Shown one piece after another: positions 13,084 to 20,612 of a stretch of 41,032 nt of DNA. The stretch comes from a virus. The position numbers and the translations under genes are program-made. Every line of letters begins with the position of its first letter. Positions within the stretch are counted from its first letter, which is position 1. Location of the stretch: the IMG/VR virus record IMGVR_UViG_3300043399_000031, positions 1 through 41,032 of that record; one strand, written 5' to 3'. The notes under the pieces were generated by a model, which was not told the DNA's origin, did no database searches, and was given only the letters and a program-made list of their open reading frames with translations.

Positions 13084-13674
13084 ATGCCCTACAAGCAAGT
13101 ACTATGTGGCATCTACAGAATCACCAACTTGGCAACACAGGAATGCTATGTTGGTCAGTCTCGGAACCTGAAGAAACGTATAGCCGATCACTTCCGGCTG
13201 CTTCGCTTAAACAAGCATCCAAACTCCCGACTGCAAAGCGCATACAACACCTATGGGCTTGAGAACTTTGTTGGAGAGATTGAGATAGAGTGCGAAACAC
13301 CGGAAGATCTGGACATGCTGGAAGAGCTTTTCCTGTCTGGTGAAGCGACGTTCGAGGCTGCTTCCGCCTACAATATATCTAGTACCGCACATGCTCCTAT
13401 GGCCGGGCGCAAACACTCCGATGAAGTACGCGAGCGCATACGAATGGGGCGCAGAGCCGCTACGTATGATTACAAATCTGACGAGTATAGAGCGAAGCAG
13501 TCTGCGGCGCAGATTAACCGCTATCGGTCGGACCCGAAAGCACTTGAGAGGCTAAAATTTATCGTAAATAATCCAGACATGTCGTATGCAGAGCGTGGCA
13601 GACGGATGGGGATTACGACAGTTTCTGCCCGCAAGCTAGCGCTCAAATATCAACACTTGAAAGGAACTTTGTAA
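13084..13674 (+). CDS. GIY-YIG homing endonuclease with NUMOD3 motif
   Basis: 196 residues, with AAAGGA upstream. The catalytic module is at the N-terminus: GIY (residues 9-11), then ECYVGQS with the YVG half-motif, Arg in LKKRIADHF, and an acidic residue near EELFLSGE. MAGRKHSDEVRERIRMGRR (about 110-128) is a NUMOD3 DNA-binding element. The end (YAERGRRMGITTVSARKLALKY) looks like a helix-turn-helix. Its stop overlaps the start of the next structural gene (TAATG), and the ribosome site of that gene lies within its last codons. Confidence 0.88.
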   Translation: MPYKQVLCGIYRITNLATQECYVGQSRNLKKRIADHFRLLRLNKHPNSRLQSAYNTYGLENFVGEIEIECETPEDLDMLEELFLSGEATFEAASAYNISSTAHAPMAGRKHSDEVRERIRMGRRAATYDYKSDEYRAKQSAAQINRYRSDPKALERLKFIVNNPDMSYAERGRRMGITTVSARKLALKYQHLKGTL

Positions 13675-14186
13675 TGTCTTTCGCACACTTTTCTGGGCCG
13701 GTTCGCGTCGGTACCGTTCGTGAAAACGCTGGCCGCAACACTGGCCTTGTCACCCTGTCGCAGACCGCCTACGTCAACGTGAGTGGCGTGGCTCTGACCT
13801 CTGGCGCTGCTGCCCAGACCCTGTTCACCCTGCCGGCTGGCTCGAAGATTCTGAACTTCATTCCTGAAGTGCTGGTCACTGTTGCCGGTAACTCGGTGAG
13901 CCAAGTCGGCGTGACCATCGGCAAGACCGGTACCGCTGACGCCTTTGCGGCGTCTTTCAACACGGGCACCGCTGTGGCGCGTGTGACTCAGGCCACTGTT
14001 GACACCGCCATCTCTGGCAAGGTCGCAGCGCTGGACAACATCGGCACCTCGGATGTGCCGGTTCTGGCGACGTTTACAGCCTCCACGGGTAACCCCACCT
14101 CGGGTCAGATTGCGATCACGGTCGTGTACCAGCAGCGCTTCGTCACCAACGAAGGCACTGTCCTGCAGAACCCGACTAGCGTCTGA
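13674..14186 (+). CDS. Beta-rich structural protein, unknown role
   Basis: 170 residues; ATG overlaps the GIY-YIG stop, and AAAGGAA lies in the upstream gene. Gly/Ala/Thr/Val-rich with alternating hydrophobic pattern (SKILNFIPEVLVTVAG...QVGVTIGKTG...GQIAITVVYQQRF), suggesting a beta-sandwich. Codon bias is like the capsid and decoration genes, so it is likely an abundant virion component. Before the endonuclease insertion it probably followed the capsid gene directly. Confidence 0.6.
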   Translation: MSFAHFSGPVRVGTVRENAGRNTGLVTLSQTAYVNVSGVALTSGAAAQTLFTLPAGSKILNFIPEVLVTVAGNSVSQVGVTIGKTGTADAFAASFNTGTAVARVTQATVDTAISGKVAALDNIGTSDVPVLATFTASTGNPTSGQIAITVVYQQRFVTNEGTVLQNPTSV

Positions 14187-14192
14187 TGAACT

Positions 14193-14212
14193 GGGGGCTT
14201 CGGCCCCCTTTT
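14193..14212 (+). terminator. Hairpin with short T-run
   Basis: GGGGGC-TTCG-GCCCCC is followed by TTTT. A stable UUCG hairpin, 7 bases after the stop at 14186; probably a partial terminator or a message-stabilising element within the late operon. Confidence 0.65.
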
Positions 14213-14223
14213 GAGGAGTAAGC

Positions 14224-14475
14224 ATGGCCAAGACCAATCCGAGTCCGACGTTCCCGATGTATCCGGGTGACGCTGCCGAAGTCACCAAAAGCGATTCGAC
14301 GGTGTTCAGCCCTTCTGTCATCTATGTTGGCGGCACTGGCAACGTCAAAGTCACAACCTCTCAAGGCACTGTGGTGACGTTCAGCGGTGTTCCTGCCGGC
14401 GCTGTGCTGCCGGTTCAAGCGATCAAGGTGTGGTCTACGGACACTACCGCTACGCTGATGGTTCGTATTTTCTAA
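14224..14475 (+). CDS. Small beta-rich structural protein
   Basis: 83 residues, after GAGGAG. PSPTFPMYPGDAAEVTKSDSTVFSPSVIYVGGTGNVKV and VTFSGVPAGAVLPVQAIKVWSTDTTAT form a compact all-beta pattern, which I recognise as a small protein common beside phage head or tail genes. The exact location in the virion is unknown. It is followed ten bases later by the fibre-like gene. Confidence 0.6.
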   Translation: MAKTNPSPTFPMYPGDAAEVTKSDSTVFSPSVIYVGGTGNVKVTTSQGTVVTFSGVPAGAVLPVQAIKVWSTDTTATLMVRIF

Positions 14476-14484
14476 GGAGTCCAT

Positions 14485-16191
14485 ATGTCCTTCGGGTTTG
14501 GCTTCGGGTTCCCGAAGAACTACGTCGCCGCGATCTTCGGCTTTGACCCGAGGTCGCTGTTCTCCAACGGCGAACAAGGTGCATGGTACGACCCAAGTGA
14601 CCTGACGACCCTGTTCCAAGACTCCGCAGGAAAAACCCCCGTCACGGCTGTTGAGCAGCCTGTGGGCCTGATGCTGGATAAGTCTAAGGGGTTGGTGCTG
14701 GGGCCGGAGTTGGCGGTGAATGGGGATTTCACTACAGATACGGCATGGTCCAAAGGCCAAGGCTGGTCAATCTCCGGCGGAAAACTTGTTTTGACAAGTG
14801 CTGCGGACGGCACCATTACCTATCAAGGTTCATTGGTAGGGTATTACGAGTTAAGCATAAACATCATCTCTATTTCAGCAGGCGGCATACAACTATTTTT
14901 AAACAATGCCGGCACCGCCTCTGTTGTGTTTACAACGCCTGGAATAAAAACGGTGAGATTAAATTCACTGCTGGGCTCGCAGCTTTTTGGCATGAGAGCC
15001 ATCGGCACTACAACAGCCGAAATCGAAAGCGTTTCGCGCAGAGAACTCCCCGGCAACCACGCGTTTCAGTCCACCAGCGCCAGCCGTCCTGTGCTGAGTG
15101 CGCGGGTGAATCTGCTGACGAAGACTGAGGATTTTAGTGATGCGGTTTGGAATAACACATCCAACGTCACAAAATCTGTAACTGGATTTGTTGAGACCGA
15201 ATCTACCGGATACCACTACACTGGTTTCAGTAGCACGACACATGCGCTGGCAGTTGGGCAGCAACATAAACTTACTGTGCAGGCGAAGCCAAACGGGCGT
15301 CAATATTTTGTAATTTCTATTTACACAAGTGCCGGTTTTTACGCAAATGCTGTGTTTGATATTAATACTGGAGTGTATGTTTCTTCAAACGCTTCTGGCG
15401 CTGGCTATGCGGTAATTGGGATACCTACGATAAGTTCGGTTGATTCCGATGGACACTTTACTTGCACGTTTGTGTTTACTTGTGCAGCAAATGCAAATGT
15501 GGCACTTGCTGCAAGCACGACTGGCGTCACAGATGTTTGGGGGCTTACTTCGTATGCTGGAGATGTCACTAAGGGTTTGAGCTTGCGTAAACTCGACCTC
15601 CGAGTAGCCAACGATGGCGTAGGCATCCCTAGCTACCAGCGGGTCAACACCTCAACGGACTATGATGTTGTCGGGTTTCCAGTCGGCGACAAGTTTGATG
15701 GGATTGATGATTCCCAGATCACCAGTACTGGCGGCGGTGGAACTACGTCGTTCTTCTTCTGCGCTGCCGTCCGCGTTGGCAAAGTCGGTGCTGTTCAGAC
15801 CATCTTCAGTGACACCGGCACCAACACCGGCTACCGCGTACGCATCAATGCCAGCAACCAGCTTGAGTTCAGCGCAGGCAACGGCACCGCGTACACAACC
15901 GCCACGACCACGGAAACGCTGTCCTTGGCGCAACGCGCTGTCATCACTTGCTGGCACGATGGCGTCAATCTGAACGCACAGATCAACAACGGCACTACAG
16001 CTCAATCCGCGTTTGCAACCGCAACGGCGGGCACTGCTCAGATCACGCTCGGAAAGGACAACAATGCCGCCAGCAGTTTCTTTGCCGGCAGCATCTACGA
16101 GTCTGTCTACGTCAAAGATGATGTTCAGACTGCTGCGCAGATTTCATCTACGAAGCAATATTGCGCCACTGTCGGAAAGGTGACGCTGTGA
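14485..16191 (+). CDS. Fibre-like protein with lectin/LamG-type C-terminal domain
   Basis: 568 residues, with AAGGAG upstream. The N-terminal 60 residues (GEQGAWYDPSDLTTLFQDSAGKTPV) are a connector I associate with phage adhesin-like proteins. Residues about 75-185 and 215-365 look like two carbohydrate-binding beta-sandwiches (NGDFTTDTAWSKGQGWSISGG; NLLTKTEDFSDAVWNN). Residues about 405-560 resemble a concanavalin/LamG fold (DKFDGIDDSQITST...FAGSIYESVYVKD). DNA from about 14760 to 15560 is visibly more AT-rich than its ends, a sign of modular exchange in a host-recognition protein. Confidence 0.6.
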   Translation: MSFGFGFGFPKNYVAAIFGFDPRSLFSNGEQGAWYDPSDLTTLFQDSAGKTPVTAVEQPVGLMLDKSKGLVLGPELAVNGDFTTDTAWSKGQGWSISGGKLVLTSAADGTITYQGSLVGYYELSINIISISAGGIQLFLNNAGTASVVFTTPGIKTVRLNSLLGSQLFGMRAIGTTTAEIESVSRRELPGNHAFQSTSASRPVLSARVNLLTKTEDFSDAVWNNTSNVTKSVTGFVETESTGYHYTGFSSTTHALAVGQQHKLTVQAKPNGRQYFVISIYTSAGFYANAVFDINTGVYVSSNASGAGYAVIGIPTISSVDSDGHFTCTFVFTCAANANVALAASTTGVTDVWGLTSYAGDVTKGLSLRKLDLRVANDGVGIPSYQRVNTSTDYDVVGFPVGDKFDGIDDSQITSTGGGGTTSFFFCAAVRVGKVGAVQTIFSDTGTNTGYRVRINASNQLEFSAGNGTAYTTATTTETLSLAQRAVITCWHDGVNLNAQINNGTTAQSAFATATAGTAQITLGKDNNAASSFFAGSIYESVYVKDDVQTAAQISSTKQYCATVGKVTL

Positions 16192-16193
16192 TC

Positions 16194-16682
16194 CTATATC
16201 GTGCAAGTCGAGTGAAGCCTACGTTTTGCCTCAAGGTAGGCCGCGTACGCTTCTTCCGGCGTGTCGTAGGTGCCAAGGCAAATTTGCTGCCTGTTGACTG
16301 TGATCTTGGCAAGCCACCTGCTTTTGTTTGGCGCAACTCCAAGATAGCCACTTTTATTTCCCGCTTTTGGCTTGCGCAGATTGTGCTTGTTTTGTTGATC
16401 GGTTACGTCGCGCAAGTTTGCTATGCGGTTGTCCAACGGATCTCCGTTGATGTGGTCAATCTGATCCTTAGGCATTTCGCCGTACACGTACAGCCAAGCA
16501 GCCCTGTGTGCAGCCATTCTGCAATGGTCAACCGTCAAATAAACTCTGCCTTGTTGCTTCCATCCGGCGGTGCTACCGGCTGGCTGTCTACCAGATTGCA
16601 CTTTCCAAGTGAAAATGCCGGTTTCGGCGTTGTAGTCAAGCAGTTCGCGCAGGCGTTCTGCGCTAAGATTGGTCTTAGCCAT
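16194..16682 (-). CDS. HNH homing endonuclease with AP2-type domain (minus strand)
   Basis: 162 residues from ATG 16682, preceded by AAGGAA; the longer frame to 16700 starts at a TTG and is not preferred. HNH core QIDHINGDPLDNRIANLRDV, then C-terminal GYLGVAPNKSRWLAKI, LGTYDTPEEAYAAYLEAKRRL (AP2-like). It is a paralogue of the gene at 136-648 (shared LRELLDYN-x3-TG-x-FTW, DHIN, ANLRDV, TPEEA-x2-AYLEAKR). It is the only minus-strand gene inside the late operon and begins two bases after the fibre gene stop, so it is a recent-looking insertion. Read from the late promoter it is antisense. Confidence 0.85.
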   Translation of the reverse strand: MAKTNLSAERLRELLDYNAETGIFTWKVQSGRQPAGSTAGWKQQGRVYLTVDHCRMAAHRAAWLYVYGEMPKDQIDHINGDPLDNRIANLRDVTDQQNKHNLRKPKAGNKSGYLGVAPNKSRWLAKITVNRQQICLGTYDTPEEAYAAYLEAKRRLHSTCTI

Positions 16683-16714
16683 GCTGTCGTTCCTTTTCAA
16701 CGATGGTTTGGTGA

Positions 16715-16749
16715 GAGGCCTGAAGGTGTTAGCGCACCGCTCGGGCCTC
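16715..16749 (+). terminator. Hairpin, weak terminator
   Basis: GAGGCC and GGCCTC pair around a loop containing GGTG/CACC, followed by GTTATTTT. It lies between the inserted endonuclease and the next late gene and may be the original terminator after the fibre gene. Confidence 0.45.
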
Positions 16750-16785
16750 GTTATTTTAGCGCTTTCAAGCGTTTAGGAGTGTGAA

Positions 16786-17067
16786 ATGAGTTCAACTTTC
16801 GCCACAGTCATCATCCAAGCAGCAGACCAAGCAGCAGCGCAGGAAGACTTCCCCGGATCGTTCACGGCTGGGTACACCAACAATCCTGACGAGCCGACCA
16901 TCGCCACGAACTACGTCAGCAGCGGCTACTTCTTTGACGAGGAGCTGGACAAGATCGTGAACGACGTCACATGGCCGCGTGTGGTGCGGTTTGGTGATGC
17001 GCAGCAGGCGCTGATCGCAATGGGGCTGGTGCCGGTGGAGACTACCGATGGCAACCAAGAAGCCTAA
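16786..17067 (+). CDS. Small hypothetical protein before the lysis genes
   Basis: 93 residues, with TAGGAG upstream. The middle is Asp/Asn-rich (GYTNNPDEPTIATNYVSSGYFFDEELDKIV), with a helical end. No domain recognised. It overlaps the next gene by 20 bases. Confidence 0.65.
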   Translation: MSSTFATVIIQAADQAAAQEDFPGSFTAGYTNNPDEPTIATNYVSSGYFFDEELDKIVNDVTWPRVVRFGDAQQALIAMGLVPVETTDGNQEA

Positions 17068-17320
17068 GACCCCCGCTTGGACTCGTGCTGCCGGGAAAAA
17101 CCCAGAAGGCGGTTTGAATGCCAAGGGGCGTGCGTCCTACAATAAGGCCAATCCGGGGAAACCCGGCCTGAAGCCTCCGGCACCGAACCCCAAGACCGAG
17201 AAGGACGCGGCACGACGCAAGTCATTTTGCGCAAGAATGAGTGGGATGCCCGGACCTATGAAAGACGAGAAGGGTAAGCCGACTCGGAAGGCACTCAGCC
17301 TTAAAGCGTGGAACTGCTGA
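17048..17320 (+). CDS. DUF6321-like basic protein
   Basis: 90 residues. AWTRAAGKNPEGGLNAKGRASYNK, GKPGLKPPAPNPKTEKDAARRKSFCARMSGM and the end KALSLKAWNC are characteristic of a small, highly conserved family in phages (I believe DUF6321). Strongly basic. Function unknown; two Cys near residue 61 and the end are retained. Sits just ahead of the lysis genes and overlaps the previous gene. Confidence 0.7.
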   Translation: MATKKPKTPAWTRAAGKNPEGGLNAKGRASYNKANPGKPGLKPPAPNPKTEKDAARRKSFCARMSGMPGPMKDEKGKPTRKALSLKAWNC

Positions 17321-17321
17321 C

Positions 17322-17576
17322 ATGGAAATGACGCTCTGGAACATCTTGCTATCGGCTATCGTGGCCATCATGGGCTTCCTGCTCAAGGGCAAGTTCGAGG
17401 AGATTCAGCGCCTTGGCATCCTGATCAACAGGACGCGGGAGGAGGTTGCTCGGGACCACATCACCCGTGCGGAGTTCAGAGCGGACATGCAGCAGTTGAT
17501 GGACAGGTTTGACCGGCTGGAGAGGAAGCTCGATTCCATGATCCGCCACTCACCGAGTTCTTGCGATGATCGCTGA
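17322..17576 (+). CDS. Membrane-anchored coiled-coil protein, spanin- or holin-like
   Basis: 84 residues. One membrane segment at residues 4-22 (TLWNILLSAIVAIMGFLLK) is followed by a long coiled coil (about 24-75). The shape is that of an inner-membrane spanin subunit or an XhlA-type lysis accessory protein. No nested lipoprotein frame (outer spanin) was seen. It overlaps the lysozyme gene by 11 bases, which ties it to lysis. It could alternatively be an ejection or membrane-association factor. Confidence 0.55.
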   Translation: MEMTLWNILLSAIVAIMGFLLKGKFEEIQRLGILINRTREEVARDHITRAEFRADMQQLMDRFDRLERKLDSMIRHSPSSCDDR

Positions 17577-18000
17577 CATCACCCGCCAACTGCGTGAAGA
17601 CGAAGGGGTTCGCCCCACTGTCTACCGGGATCACCTCGGGTATTTCACCATTGGCGTGGGGCGTCTGGTGGACCCGTCCAAGCCCGGAGCGGGGCTGCGG
17701 CAAAGCGAGATCGACGTTCTGCTTCGTAACGACATCACCGACCGTGTGCAGGAGCTATCCAAGGCCCTGCCGTGGTACGCGGAGTTGGACGATGCCCGTC
17801 AGGGGGTGCTGGTCAACATGGCCTTCCAGTTAGGTGTACAGGGGCTGCTTGGATTCAAGACGACGCTGGACCTGATTGGTAAGGGTCGGTATGCGGACGC
17901 GGCTGCGCAGATGCTGAAGTCCAAATGGGCGACTCAGACGCCCGCCCGAGCTGCGCGGTTGTCGCAGCAGATGAAGACTGGAAAGTGGGTATTCCAATGA
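17566..18000 (+). CDS. Endolysin, T4-type lysozyme (glycoside hydrolase 24)
   Basis: 144 residues. The catalytic triad of T4 lysozyme is visible as E13, D22 and T28 in REDEGVRPTVYRDHLGYFTIGVGR (T4 numbers 11, 20, 26). It cuts the glycan backbone of peptidoglycan. The rest (ARQGVLVNMAFQLGVQGLLGFKTTL...MLKSKWATQTPARAARLSQQM) matches the helical lobe. No signal or anchor sequence, so release should need the holin encoded next to it. Slightly shorter than T4 lysozyme but complete. Confidence 0.9.
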   Translation: MIADITRQLREDEGVRPTVYRDHLGYFTIGVGRLVDPSKPGAGLRQSEIDVLLRNDITDRVQELSKALPWYAELDDARQGVLVNMAFQLGVQGLLGFKTTLDLIGKGRYADAAAQMLKSKWATQTPARAARLSQQMKTGKWVFQ

Positions 18001-18173
18001 ATGCAACCATGATCGCCGCCATCGTGCGGCATATCCTCACTGCGATCGGCGGCGGCTTGGCGGTCAAGTACGGCGTGGATGGTGAGACGGTAGACGCGAT
18101 TGCTGGCGGTGCTGCTGCGGCTGCTGGCATTGCTTGGTCGATCTACGACAAGAGGAAGCAAAGTGCCGTCTAA
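17997..18173 (+). CDS. Holin, Pam3 gp28-like
   Basis: 58 residues from ATG 17997, ATGA overlap with the lysozyme stop. Two membrane segments, MIAAIVRHILTAIGGGLAV (about 5-23) and AIAGGAAAAAGIAWSIYDK (about 34-52), with a charged tail KRKQSAV. This two-span, roughly 60-aa pattern (IVRHxLTAxGG ... GxAWSIYxKR) matches small phage holins of the Pam3 gp28 type. It times lysis by opening the inner membrane. A longer upstream frame is only the lysozyme region read out of frame. Confidence 0.75.
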   Translation: MNATMIAAIVRHILTAIGGGLAVKYGVDGETVDAIAGGAAAAAGIAWSIYDKRKQSAV

Positions 18174-18561
18174 AAGTCCGCAACAGGCGAGGCTTATGCA
18201 AGCGGTCGCCCACAATCCAGCGTTTGCCAAAAAAGTGGGCATAGCGCAAAATGTAGGTCAGGAATTTGTCAAGGCCGATAAGGGCCGCAACTTTGAAAGA
18301 GGTGGTGAGATGAAAGAGTCCAAGGCCATGATGAAGAAGGAAGTCGGTTTCATGAAGAAAGCCGGCGCTCCTAAGTCCATGATCAAACATGAAGAGGCGG
18401 AAGCCAAGGGCATGAAGAAGGGTGGCGGCATCTCGTCCTCCCTGAAGGCCCATGCTGCTGCCCCCGCTTCCAAGGCCCATGCCATGAAGTCGGGTGGCAA
18501 GGTGTACGCCAAGGGTGGCGGTATTGAGTCCAAGGGCAAGACCCGTGGCAAGATGTGCTAA
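18163..18561 (+). CDS. Basic Gly/Lys-rich phage protein
   Basis: 132 residues from GTG 18163, with GAGGAAG upstream, overlapping the holin end by 11 bases. The N-terminus PSKSPQQARLMQAVAHNPAFAKKVGIAQNVGQEF is a recognisable phage motif. The remainder is Lys-, Met- and Gly-rich with repeated GG units (RGGEM, KKGGGI, SGGKVYAKGGGI). Likely nucleic-acid- or virion-associated; function unknown. First of a run of small basic proteins. Confidence 0.65.
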   Translation: MPSKSPQQARLMQAVAHNPAFAKKVGIAQNVGQEFVKADKGRNFERGGEMKESKAMMKKEVGFMKKAGAPKSMIKHEEAEAKGMKKGGGISSSLKAHAAAPASKAHAMKSGGKVYAKGGGIESKGKTRGKMC

Positions 18562-18566
18562 GGTGA

Positions 18567-19256
18567 ATGATGGCAACTTCTGGACGACAATTTGGTGGTA
18601 GCAAGGGCATGAACAGCCCGGTCCCGTCTATGTCTGATGACGTGATGGAGGCTTCCCGCCGCGATATCGGCAAGGCGGGTCGTGGCATGTTTAGCGAGGC
18701 TTCGGGTGCTACCCGTGCCGCACAACAGCAAGCGGGCGGTAAGGCGCTGATGCGGCTGGCAGGTCGTGCTGGTGCGGCAGGTGCTGCTCTGCAGGGCGGC
18801 TACGACCTCGGCAGCCTGATCGAGGAAAAGACCGGCATCGGCAAGAAGATGATCGACAAGGCCCGTACTGCTATCGACGAGGCTCGTGGTCGTGGCGGCG
18901 TGAAGCTCTCGGCGGAATCCGAGCGCCGGCTGGCGGATGAACGCATCAAAAAGGTGGGGGAGTCTAAGGTCGAGGACACCGTGAAGTCGGAAGCCTCCGC
19001 CAAGAAGACCGCCACCGCCGCCCCTGCCAAGAAGGCAGCCCCCCGTGCTGAGACCGCCCCCACGTCGTCGGTCCGCGAAGGGCGCAACGAGGGTATCGAC
19101 GAGGGCGTCCGCGCCCGAGCCATGCGCGCGGTGGAGTCCGAGGACGAAGGCATGCGCCGTGGCGGCAAGGTCAAGAAGATGGCCTCCGGCGGTAGCGTCT
19201 CCACGCCCCGTGGTGTGGGTATTGCTAAGCGCGGCTTCGGTCGTGCCATGAGGTAA
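18567..19256 (+). CDS. Basic low-complexity protein, unknown function
   Basis: 229 residues (ATG 18567 or 18570). Gly/Ala/Arg-rich start, a helical centre (KALMRLAGRAGAAGAALQGGYDLGSLIEEKTGIGKKMIDKARTA) that could associate with membranes, then a Lys/Ala/Thr linker and a basic end RRGGKVKKMASGGSVST...GVGIAKRGFGRAMR. The end part shares the GGKV/ASGGSV motif with neighbours. Possibly a minor virion protein. Confidence 0.6.
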   Translation: MMATSGRQFGGSKGMNSPVPSMSDDVMEASRRDIGKAGRGMFSEASGATRAAQQQAGGKALMRLAGRAGAAGAALQGGYDLGSLIEEKTGIGKKMIDKARTAIDEARGRGGVKLSAESERRLADERIKKVGESKVEDTVKSEASAKKTATAAPAKKAAPRAETAPTSSVREGRNEGIDEGVRARAMRAVESEDEGMRRGGKVKKMASGGSVSTPRGVGIAKRGFGRAMR

Positions 19257-19261
19257 GCACC

Positions 19262-19528
19262 GTGATGCCGTCACGCGGGATGGGGGCCATCTCCCCCAGC
19301 AAGATGCCAAAGGCTGACCGTACCCCGTGTGGCTGCTACGCTGACGGTGGCAAGGTGTCGTCTGTCAACGAAGCTGGCAACTACACCAAGCCAGGTATGC
19401 GCAAGAAGCTCTTTGAGAAGATCAAGGGGCAGGCAGTGCAGGGCACCAAGGCTGGTGGCTGGAGCGCCCGTAAAGCACAGCTTCTGGCCAAGCAATACAA
19501 GGCGGCGGGTGGGGGCTATCGTGACTAA
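19262..19528 (+). CDS. Small conserved phage protein (GAISPSKMPK / YADGGKV type)
   Basis: 88 residues from GTG 19262 (or ATG 19265). Contains GAISPSKMPKADR, CYADGGKVSSVNEAGNYTKPGMRKKLF and AGGWSARKAQLLAKQYKAAGGGY, a pattern I recognise across many phages. Strongly basic, Gly-rich, no catalytic motif. Probably a virion or DNA-associated component. Confidence 0.65.
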   Translation: MMPSRGMGAISPSKMPKADRTPCGCYADGGKVSSVNEAGNYTKPGMRKKLFEKIKGQAVQGTKAGGWSARKAQLLAKQYKAAGGGYRD

Positions 19529-19757
19529 GGCACCGCAGCAATCGCTCAAGGATTGGACTGCTCAGAAGTGGACCACTCGCAGCGGGAAACCGTCGAGCAA
19601 GACCGGCGAGCGATACCTGCCTGAAGCCGCGATCAAGGCCCTCACCCCTGCGGAGTACGCTGCCACTACGAAGGCCAAACGCGAAGGCAAGGCCAAGGGC
19701 AAGCAGTTCGTGGCGCAACCCAAGGCGATAGCCAAGAAAACAGCGGGGTACCGATAA
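19521..19757 (+). CDS. Small basic protein, unknown function
   Basis: 78 residues from GTG 19521, overlapping the previous gene by 8 bases. QSLKDWTAQKWTTRSGKPSSKTGERYLPEAAIKALTPAEYAATTKAKREGKAKGKQF contains a short W..QKW.T.SGKPS..TGERYLP motif. Very Lys-rich. Its stop overlaps the next ATG. Confidence 0.65.
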   Translation: MTKAPQQSLKDWTAQKWTTRSGKPSSKTGERYLPEAAIKALTPAEYAATTKAKREGKAKGKQFVAQPKAIAKKTAGYR

Positions 19758-19933
19758 TGGCAACCAAGAAATGGATCAGCGAAGCGGTGCAGAAGCCCGG
19801 CGCCTTGCGCAAGTCGCTTGGCGTCAAGAAGGGCGAGACTATCCCTGCTGGCAAGCTGGCTGCTGCTGCGAAGAAGCCCGGTAAAATGGGCCAACGCGCA
19901 CGTTTGGCACAGACGTTGAAGGGTATGAAGTGA
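19757..19933 (+). CDS. 58-aa basic protein (KKPGALRKSLGVKKGE type)
   Basis: 58 residues, TAATG overlap with the previous stop. The segments KPGALRKSLGVKKGETIPAG, KKPGKMGQRARLAQTL and the end KGMK recur in many phages near structural genes. Very basic; likely binds DNA or another virion part, but the role is unknown. Its TGA overlaps the GTG of the next gene. Confidence 0.65.
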   Translation: MATKKWISEAVQKPGALRKSLGVKKGETIPAGKLAAAAKKPGKMGQRARLAQTLKGMK

Positions 19934-20610
19934 CTACATCCGGCACGGCCACTTGGACTCCCGACCTCACTGAGATCATCGAGGAGGCGTATGAACGGTG
20001 CGGATATGAGGCTCGTTCGGGCTATGACTTCCGTACGGCTAGGCGCTCCCTGAATGCCCTGCTGTCGGAATGGGCGAACAGGGGCGTGAATCTCTGGACC
20101 ATCGAGCAAGGTGTTCAAGTCATGGCTCCTGGTACGGCTACCTACGACCTGCCGGCGGACACTGTTGATCTGCTGGAGCATGTGACTCGTACGGGTACGG
20201 GTTCGAGCCAGCAGGACATCAACCTGACCCGCATCAGTGTCTCGACCTACAGCACGATTCCGAACAAGACTGCGACCGGTCGCCCCCTGCAGGTCTGGAT
20301 CGAGCGCCTCAATACTCCACGTTTCACGGTCTGGCCGGTACCTGATGCAAGCACTACCTACACAGTGGTTTATTGGCGCATGCGTCGTATTCAGGATGCT
20401 GGCAACGGACCTAACACGATGGACATGCCATTTCGCATGGTTCCCGCTCTCATTGCGGGTCTCGCCTACCATCTTGCGTTGAAGATACCCGGCGGTTTGG
20501 AAAGGCTACCGATCCTCAAGGCGCAGTACGACGAGAGCTGGGATTTGGCGTCAAGTGAAGATCGAGACCGATCAGCGGTTCGCTTCGTGCCGCGTAGCTT
20601 TACGGTGTAA
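19930..20610 (+). CDS. Head-to-tail connector (P22 gp4-like), putative
   Basis: 226 residues from GTG 19930 (GTGA overlap). The N-terminal helices (LTEIIEEAYERCGYEARSGYDFRTARRSLNALLSEWANRGVNLW) followed by a beta part (YDLPADTVDLLEHV...GRPLQVWIERLNTPRFTVWPVPDAS-TYTVVYW) and a helical end (PFRMVPALIAGLAYHLALKI) match the layout of gp4-like adaptors that close the portal after packaging. Assignment rests on layout and context, not on a search. Confidence 0.55.
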   Translation: MTTSGTATWTPDLTEIIEEAYERCGYEARSGYDFRTARRSLNALLSEWANRGVNLWTIEQGVQVMAPGTATYDLPADTVDLLEHVTRTGTGSSQQDINLTRISVSTYSTIPNKTATGRPLQVWIERLNTPRFTVWPVPDASTTYTVVYWRMRRIQDAGNGPNTMDMPFRMVPALIAGLAYHLALKIPGGLERLPILKAQYDESWDLASSEDRDRSAVRFVPRSFTV

Positions 20611-20612
20611 CC

